Origin: Candidatus Poseidonia sp.
Lineage (GTDB): Archaea > Thermoplasmatota > Poseidoniia > Poseidoniales > Poseidoniaceae
Direction: 5' to 3'
Assembly (NCBI GenBank): GCA_023254365.1
Contig: JALRLQ010000030.1
Span: 1 to 18,781, forward strand
DNA length: 18,781 nt
This document shows, one piece after another, positions 16,301-18,781 of the stretch. The position numbers were made by a program, and so were the translations under genes. The stretch's first letter is position 1, and each line of letters opens with the position of its first letter. The notes beneath the pieces are model-generated. The model was not told where the DNA came from, ran no database searches, and worked only from the letters and a program-made list of their open reading frames with translations.

Positions 16301-16592
16301 GAAGAAGGAAGAAACCAAGACCGCTCCTGAGGAAGAAGAAGATGATCCGTTTGCCATCAATGTCGTTCAGCGCAAGGAACGCCGTCGCAAGAAGAAGGTT
16401 GTACCTGAAATCGACGACGACGACGACGACGATGATGACGACGATGACGATGATGACGATGACGACGACGACGATGATGACGACGACGAGCCCAAGAAGA
16501 AGCCCGTCCGCCGAGCCGTTGGCCGCCGACCCGCTCCTCGCAAGGCTCCGGTGAAACGCCGTGCAGTCAAGCGGTCTTCGGACGACGATTGA
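13320..16592 (+). CDS. large surface protein: tandem FN3-like modules, membrane anchor, poly-Asp/basic cytoplasmic tail
   Basis: The 1090-residue protein has an N-terminal signal segment (about 14-32, AGLMVAIMLLAIVPMGLSSA) and a long exported region. Five modules of 100-120 residues (about 42-160, 183-300, 315-425, 432-540, 548-660) each show the same order: a strand with a Trp (TTITW, TTLLWFNW, TNISWGDV, TRVTWDEQ, VSLEWFNE), a Tyr/Trp strand (YTLYRSS, IRIWRTD, YRIYRSD, YHIWYGT, YAIWRHY) and a late aromatic strand (YYYAIT, SYYSIT, YYCVVT, SFYFVT, VWYAVT). This is the fibronectin type III pattern. Two further Ig-like modules follow (about 670-880), the last ending TVRATDLAGNEVTQRV. A membrane helix lies at about 923-946. 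The tail contains KKKKRGDDDDEDE, Glu/Lys-rich segments, RKERRRKKK, 25 consecutive Asp (1032-1056) and an Arg/Lys-rich end (RRAVGRRPAPRKAPVKRRAVKR). It is probably a surface adhesin or envelope protein. A small membrane protein gene follows 37 bases later. Confidence 0.88.
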   Translation: MGSPTAEQNAPLRAGLMVAIMLLAIVPMGLSSATHGSEGTPSNLQAQHINATFDPVSETTTITWENLVSSDFPILNSMFSANYTLYRSSTVITEANLSNLTPIATVRVCDSSTLGANPGVCSGDAHPGHSYTYPVAPGVNGTYYYAITTMLPGGTEAAELILNASQTELPVLEMTKPVQTPYIISAQFDAEKSETTLLWFNWNEFDNVLPTTGPDALQIRIWRTDINDLGQISRSNGDLLPLITTPIATLGSTVSNYVVTVPPNTQRESYYSITYLLPNASGPGLDYEDFRFINSRNTLSTPVVEDNRPPSQPILLSAEFVPNPSDGSGYTNISWGDVPTESGETYRIYRSDASFATILRNDVELIVSGVLEGINSYEVPVPRGYLGYSYYCVVTVDETGVINTDTTGDSCTNAIEENAFYGWVAEPTNVHAEFLGDRTTRVTWDEQLGVEGEMYHIWYGTYRVGTGQFVENETLLYLGTVSDGIGYFDVEVPDGEYRTNSFYFVTSEALYGNVNGTYHYTNLIQNYFNVPFEDTQAPNPARIKNAYSIGSMNLVSLEWFNEDEANESYAIWRHYGAPFGEDENDISTIEADGWELVLDNIETGVETGDTITREFNIPTDVDREVWYAVTITDEWGNFNGEIFAGFGGSAFKVSEDTKLPNATLTVVDGDGVPYDSTTLVAGQYSIRVQVNEDLGDTPSINITTLEGGLIADDASLAVLNENRNNPDIGALYTYDFSILSNTDAGSMVIRVTMEDESGNVVEQFWDHLSVDAQLPQVSIYAPTPASDGSKYLYGNRINILAGAEDDVVITSFQYRWTYHYGGTTGASVSTPWSDLTGITDLDGDGRSLSADMEVSSGSFEPGLHALTVRATDLAGNEVTQRVQFIVDYCRNRVDGTTVCSYEEALKPAVEPEMITPSYSDPPYVVVWIIAVVNILAIVVSLMIIQTGMSGPKKKKRGDDDDEDESWMAEFIGTSQDLDMDAVTGTGAAAAPEEEKKEETKTAPEEEEDDPFAINVVQRKERRRKKKVVPEIDDDDDDDDDDDDDDDDDDDDDDDDDEPKKKPVRRAVGRRPAPRKAPVKRRAVKRSSDDD
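16413..16487 (+). repeat. GAY-codon tract encoding 25 Asp
   Basis: Seventy-five bases made only of GAC and GAT codons, in irregular order, encode an uninterrupted Asp run. Because both codons are mixed rather than repeated exactly, the tract looks maintained at protein level and is not a fresh trinucleotide slippage product. It remains a place where length may vary between strains or assemblies. Confidence 0.9.
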
Positions 16593-16618
16593 GCCTCGCA
16601 CAGGAGCAATCTCCATCT

Positions 16619-16625
16619 GAGGTGA
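16619..16625 (+). promoter_or_regulatory. Shine-Dalgarno site deciding a GTG start
   Basis: GAGGTGA is a near-perfect archaeal SD four bases before the GTG at 16630. It fixes the start of the two-TM protein at a non-ATG codon and fits translation from an mRNA shared with the upstream surface protein gene. Confidence 0.6.
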
Positions 16626-16629
16626 GGGT

Positions 16630-17169
16630 GTGAGGAAACAAGAGAAGATTGGATACGGCTTGGTGGCCGTGGCCGTTGTGTTGGTTCTTCTGGGAACCGT
16701 TGGGTACACCGCTGAGGGTGAACTCAACGACATCACGACGCCAACGGTTCCTGAACGGACGTTCTTTGCTGACGACCCTCTTCCCGAACAACGCTTTGCT
16801 GTGTTTGTGTCGGCGACCTTGACGCTGACCTGGGATCGCAACGACATCTACGTGGTCATCGCTGATGAAGACGAGAAGAACACCTGCGAGTCCCAGCCTC
16901 CCGGCTTGTTCAACGAAGGGCCTTCCACCTCTTGCGGACCGTTTGATACGGACTTGGTCGCCTCGGGCAACAACGGAGAAGAGGGCCTGATGTGGGAGGT
17001 CCAACCGGGCACGTACTACGCCGGCTTGGGCACCCTCAACCAAGGAGGCTTGCCGGAAGGAACGCAGGTGGATTTGTCCTACAGCGTCCATCTCCAAGCG
17101 GGCTTTGCCACGTATTTCGTGTTCGCTCTGGTCGGTATCGGTGGCCTTGCCTACACACGGGTTGAGTGA
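16630..17169 (+). CDS. two-TM membrane protein with exported beta domain
   Basis: A 179-residue protein that I do not assign to a family. A short basic N-terminus (MRKQEK) precedes a membrane helix (about 9-25, YGLVAVAVVLVLLGTVG). The central ~125 residues are beta-rich and exported, with TLTLTWDRNDIYVVIADEDE, two cysteines that could form a disulfide (C86, C102) and WEVQPGTYYAGLG, which recalls secreted beta-sandwich domains. A second helix (about 157-175, ATYFVFALVGIGGLAYT) closes the protein, leaving TRVE inside. It starts with GTG after a strong SD, 37 bases after the FN3 surface protein, so the two are probably one operon and may work together at the envelope. Its stop codon abuts that of the convergent deaminase gene. 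Confidence 0.75.
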   Translation: MRKQEKIGYGLVAVAVVLVLLGTVGYTAEGELNDITTPTVPERTFFADDPLPEQRFAVFVSATLTLTWDRNDIYVVIADEDEKNTCESQPPGLFNEGPSTSCGPFDTDLVASGNNGEEGLMWEVQPGTYYAGLGTLNQGGLPEGTQVDLSYSVHLQAGFATYFVFALVGIGGLAYTRVE

Positions 17170-18429
17170 TTATTCAACGCCCTCGTAATAGGTGGCCACT
17201 GCCGCATCGATTTCGTCGAGAATCGCTGCTTCGTCCAAGGTCAAGGTCGCTCCATCCCTTCGCAGGGCTTGGCCGTTCACCCACAAATCCATACAATCCG
17301 CACCGTTGAAGATGAGGTTGGCCAGATGACGGTTATCGGAACGTCCTCTCGGCCGCATGCGAACATCATCGAGGTTCCACACGGCCCAATCCTTGCTTCC
17401 TTTGGTGGCCAAATCCATGGCGTCAACCGCAGGCAGGAGTGTTGGGTCCCAATGGTCGTGGCGCTGCACCAACGAGGCCAATCGAGCCTCGCTTTGCATG
17501 TTCAGGCCGTTGCCTGAGGAGGCTGCACCGTCCGTTCCGAGGCGGACGTCGACGCCGGCTTCCATGTAGGCAGGTAGCGAAAGGGTTCCACCACAGGCCA
17601 GTTTCATGTTCGAGGAAGGGCAGTGGACGGCCGTTGCTTCGTGCTGCTTGAGCAACCGAATCTCGTTCTTCTTGACCCAGGAAGCGTGGGCGCAAATTGT
17701 TCCGGGTTGGAAAAAGTCCAGACTGTCGAGGTATTCGACCGGGTACATACCCGTCTTGGCGTGGCATTCAGCGACCTCCTTTCTGGTTTCGCTAACGTGG
17801 ATGTGCAGTCGCCCCTGCCGTCGCTTGGCCAACTCAGCAGCGTTTTGCAGCGTTTCTTCGCTGCAGAGGTAGACGGAGTGGGTGGCGATGGCATACTGCA
17901 CCAAGGCGTTCTCGTCGTTGTTTGCGAGAAGACCATCGAGCTCGGCCAGCGCCGAGGCGGCATCCTCGTGACTTGGAAGCGCTTTGTCGCTGACCGGTCC
18001 GCCGATCAGCCCGCGAAGGCCAGCACTGGTCAACACCTCGCCGGTGACGCTGGGATAGAAGTACATGTCAGCGGCAAACGTGCTACCGGTTCGAATCATC
18101 TCGGCAGCCGCGCAACGGCTCCCCATGCGCACGTAATCGGGGGTGATACGAGACTCGGTGGGAAAAATGGCCTCGCCCAGCCACCGATGGAGAGGAAACC
18201 CGTCGCTGAAGTCTCGGGCGTTCAACTGCATCGCCAAATGCGTGTGCCAGTTCTGGAAACTTCGGGTGATCAACCGCTTTGAGCCATCAATGTCCTCGAG
18301 GACGTCTTCGTCACCGTTCGAGGATGACCACGAACCGTCGGCGTGCAGCAACACGTCCCCCGTGACTTTCTCGCCACCACGGTCGTACAGGACCGTGTTG
18401 CGGTAGCGCACCGGCGGAGCCTCGCTCAT
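17170..18429 (-). CDS. mtaD: amidohydrolase, MTA/SAH deaminase type
   Basis: Zinc hydrolase of the amidohydrolase superfamily, 419 residues. The metal ligands are visible: H62 and H64 in NWHTHLAM, H211 in HIHVSE with the catalytic E214, and D300 in LGTDGAASSGNGLNM. H248 (CAHASW) and CPSSNMKLACG (270-280) complete the active-site set of the 5'-methylthioadenosine / S-adenosylhomocysteine deaminases. These convert MTA, SAH or 5'-deoxyadenosine to the inosine form in salvage of SAM by-products. In archaea the closely related DadD prefers 5'-deoxyadenosine, and chlorohydrolase-like members also share these motifs, so the exact substrate is open. The ATG at 18429 directly precedes the N-terminal beta strands. 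Its stop codon abuts that of the convergent membrane-protein gene. Confidence 0.88.
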   Translation of the reverse strand: MSEAPPVRYRNTVLYDRGGEKVTGDVLLHADGSWSSSNGDEDVLEDIDGSKRLITRSFQNWHTHLAMQLNARDFSDGFPLHRWLGEAIFPTESRITPDYVRMGSRCAAAEMIRTGSTFAADMYFYPSVTGEVLTSAGLRGLIGGPVSDKALPSHEDAASALAELDGLLANNDENALVQYAIATHSVYLCSEETLQNAAELAKRRQGRLHIHVSETRKEVAECHAKTGMYPVEYLDSLDFFQPGTICAHASWVKKNEIRLLKQHEATAVHCPSSNMKLACGGTLSLPAYMEAGVDVRLGTDGAASSGNGLNMQSEARLASLVQRHDHWDPTLLPAVDAMDLATKGSKDWAVWNLDDVRMRPRGRSDNRHLANLIFNGADCMDLWVNGQALRRDGATLTLDEAAILDEIDAAVATYYEGVE

Positions 18430-18480
18430 GCCTGTCCGTGCGGCCCATGATTCAAGAACGCTGAGGTTTGCACCGAGGGT

Positions 18481-18490
18481 CTTATGTTTG
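18481..18490 (+). promoter_or_regulatory. possible TATA box of tRNA-Thr
   Basis: CTTATGTTTG lies 23-32 bases upstream of the mature tRNA 5' end, which is the expected place for an archaeal TATA box. The match to a consensus is only fair. Confidence 0.35.
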
Positions 18491-18512
18491 ATTGGGACAG
18501 CGGGGGGTTGCC

Positions 18513-18585
18513 GCCACTGTGGCTTAGTTGGTAGAGCATCTGATTCGTAATCAGAAGGTCGGGAGTTCGAGTCTCCCCAGTGGCT
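18513..18585 (+). tRNA. tRNA-Thr (anticodon CGT)
   Basis: A complete cloverleaf folds: acceptor GCCACTG/CAGTGGC, D-arm GCTT...GAGC, anticodon stem TCTGA/TCAGA around TTCGTAA, variable AGGTC, T-stem GGGAG/CTCCC with TTCGAGT. The discriminator is T73, common in archaeal tRNA-Thr. CCA is not encoded (CCT follows), in contrast to the initiator tRNA in this window. No intron is seen. The pgk gene on the other strand ends three bases downstream. Confidence 0.95.
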
Positions 18586-18588
18586 CCT

Positions 18589-18781
18589 TCACGCGTTGTT
18601 TGGGTTCGCCTTGATGTCGATGCCAAACGCCACGGCGCTTTGCTCCAAACTGACGACCCCGGGAAGCGGACGGCCTGCAATGTAGTCGAGGCAGGCACCG
18701 CCTCCCGTGGAAACATGGCCCATCTTGGAGGTGAGGCCGCGCTTGACCACCAGCGTGGCGGTGTGGCCGCCGCCCATCACC
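18589..18781 (-). CDS. pgk: phosphoglycerate kinase, C-terminal fragment
   Basis: Only the last 63 or so residues are present; the gene continues beyond the right edge. The sequence contains GGGHTATLV and MGHVSTGGGACLDYIAGRPLPGV, which are the phosphoglycerate kinase C-terminal blocks 'GGG.T' and 'HVSTGGGA.L..L.G..LPG'. The first is part of the ATP site and the second contains the glycine-rich loop that contacts the transferred phosphate. The enzyme interconverts 1,3-bisphosphoglycerate and ADP with 3-phosphoglycerate and ATP. The protein ends with a short hydrophilic tail (IKANPNNA). Confidence 0.93.
   Translation of the reverse strand, partial: VMGGGHTATLVVKRGLTSKMGHVSTGGGACLDYIAGRPLPGVVSLEQSAVAFGIDIKANPNNA

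Noticed and set aside
15684..16847. A long minus-strand open frame with Val/Ile-rich stretches that look like membrane helices
   Set aside because: It is antisense to the surface protein. The hydrophobic run is only the reverse of the poly-Asp codon tract (GTC/ATC), not a real transmembrane protein.

Overview
This window looks like a compact stretch of archaeal core chromosome. The most likely source is a marine planktonic euryarchaeote such as Marine Group II / Poseidoniales (Thermoplasmatota). That lineage is an inference from gene content and style, not from a marker gene. The evidence for Archaea is direct: a RadA recombinase, a euryarchaeal-type FtsZ, a Fap7/AK6 homologue, an initiator tRNA with an A1-U72 pair, TATA-like boxes about 26 bases upstream of leaderless or short-leader starts, and acidic secreted proteins. 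I see no mobile element, CRISPR array, rRNA or integration scar.

Layout, left to right: the 3' end of an NCS2-type purine permease; a small four-helix membrane protein (minus); an 1150-residue helical-repeat protein ending in a PIN nuclease-like domain (plus); a retropepsin-like RimB-family protein and NADP isocitrate dehydrogenase (minus, probable operon); an OsmC-family protein (plus); an acidic protein of unknown function (minus); a membrane-anchored choice-of-anchor V/Reeler-like protein (plus); ftsZ and radA (minus, probable operon); a lipoprotein (minus); initiator tRNA-Met (plus); a TPR-like protein (minus); fap7 and a CDP-alcohol phosphatidyltransferase (plus); a 1090-residue surface protein with about five tandem FN3-like modules, a membrane anchor and a highly charged tail with 25 consecutive Asp, followed by a small two-TM membrane protein (plus); an MTA/SAH deaminase-type amidohydrolase (minus); tRNA-Thr(CGT) (plus); and the 3' end of pgk (minus).

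Functionally this is a mix of central metabolism (icd, pgk), cell division and DNA repair (ftsZ, radA), ribosome maturation (fap7), ether-lipid head-group synthesis, nucleoside salvage, translation (two tRNAs) and cell-surface proteins. The most distinctive architectural feature is packing. Of seven convergent junctions, six overlap or abut within about -12 to +3 bases, several of them sharing or juxtaposing stop codons. The proteins most worth following up are the PIN/helical-repeat giant and the FN3 surface protein with the poly-Asp/basic cytoplasmic tail. Nothing here is clearly a new defence or mobile system.
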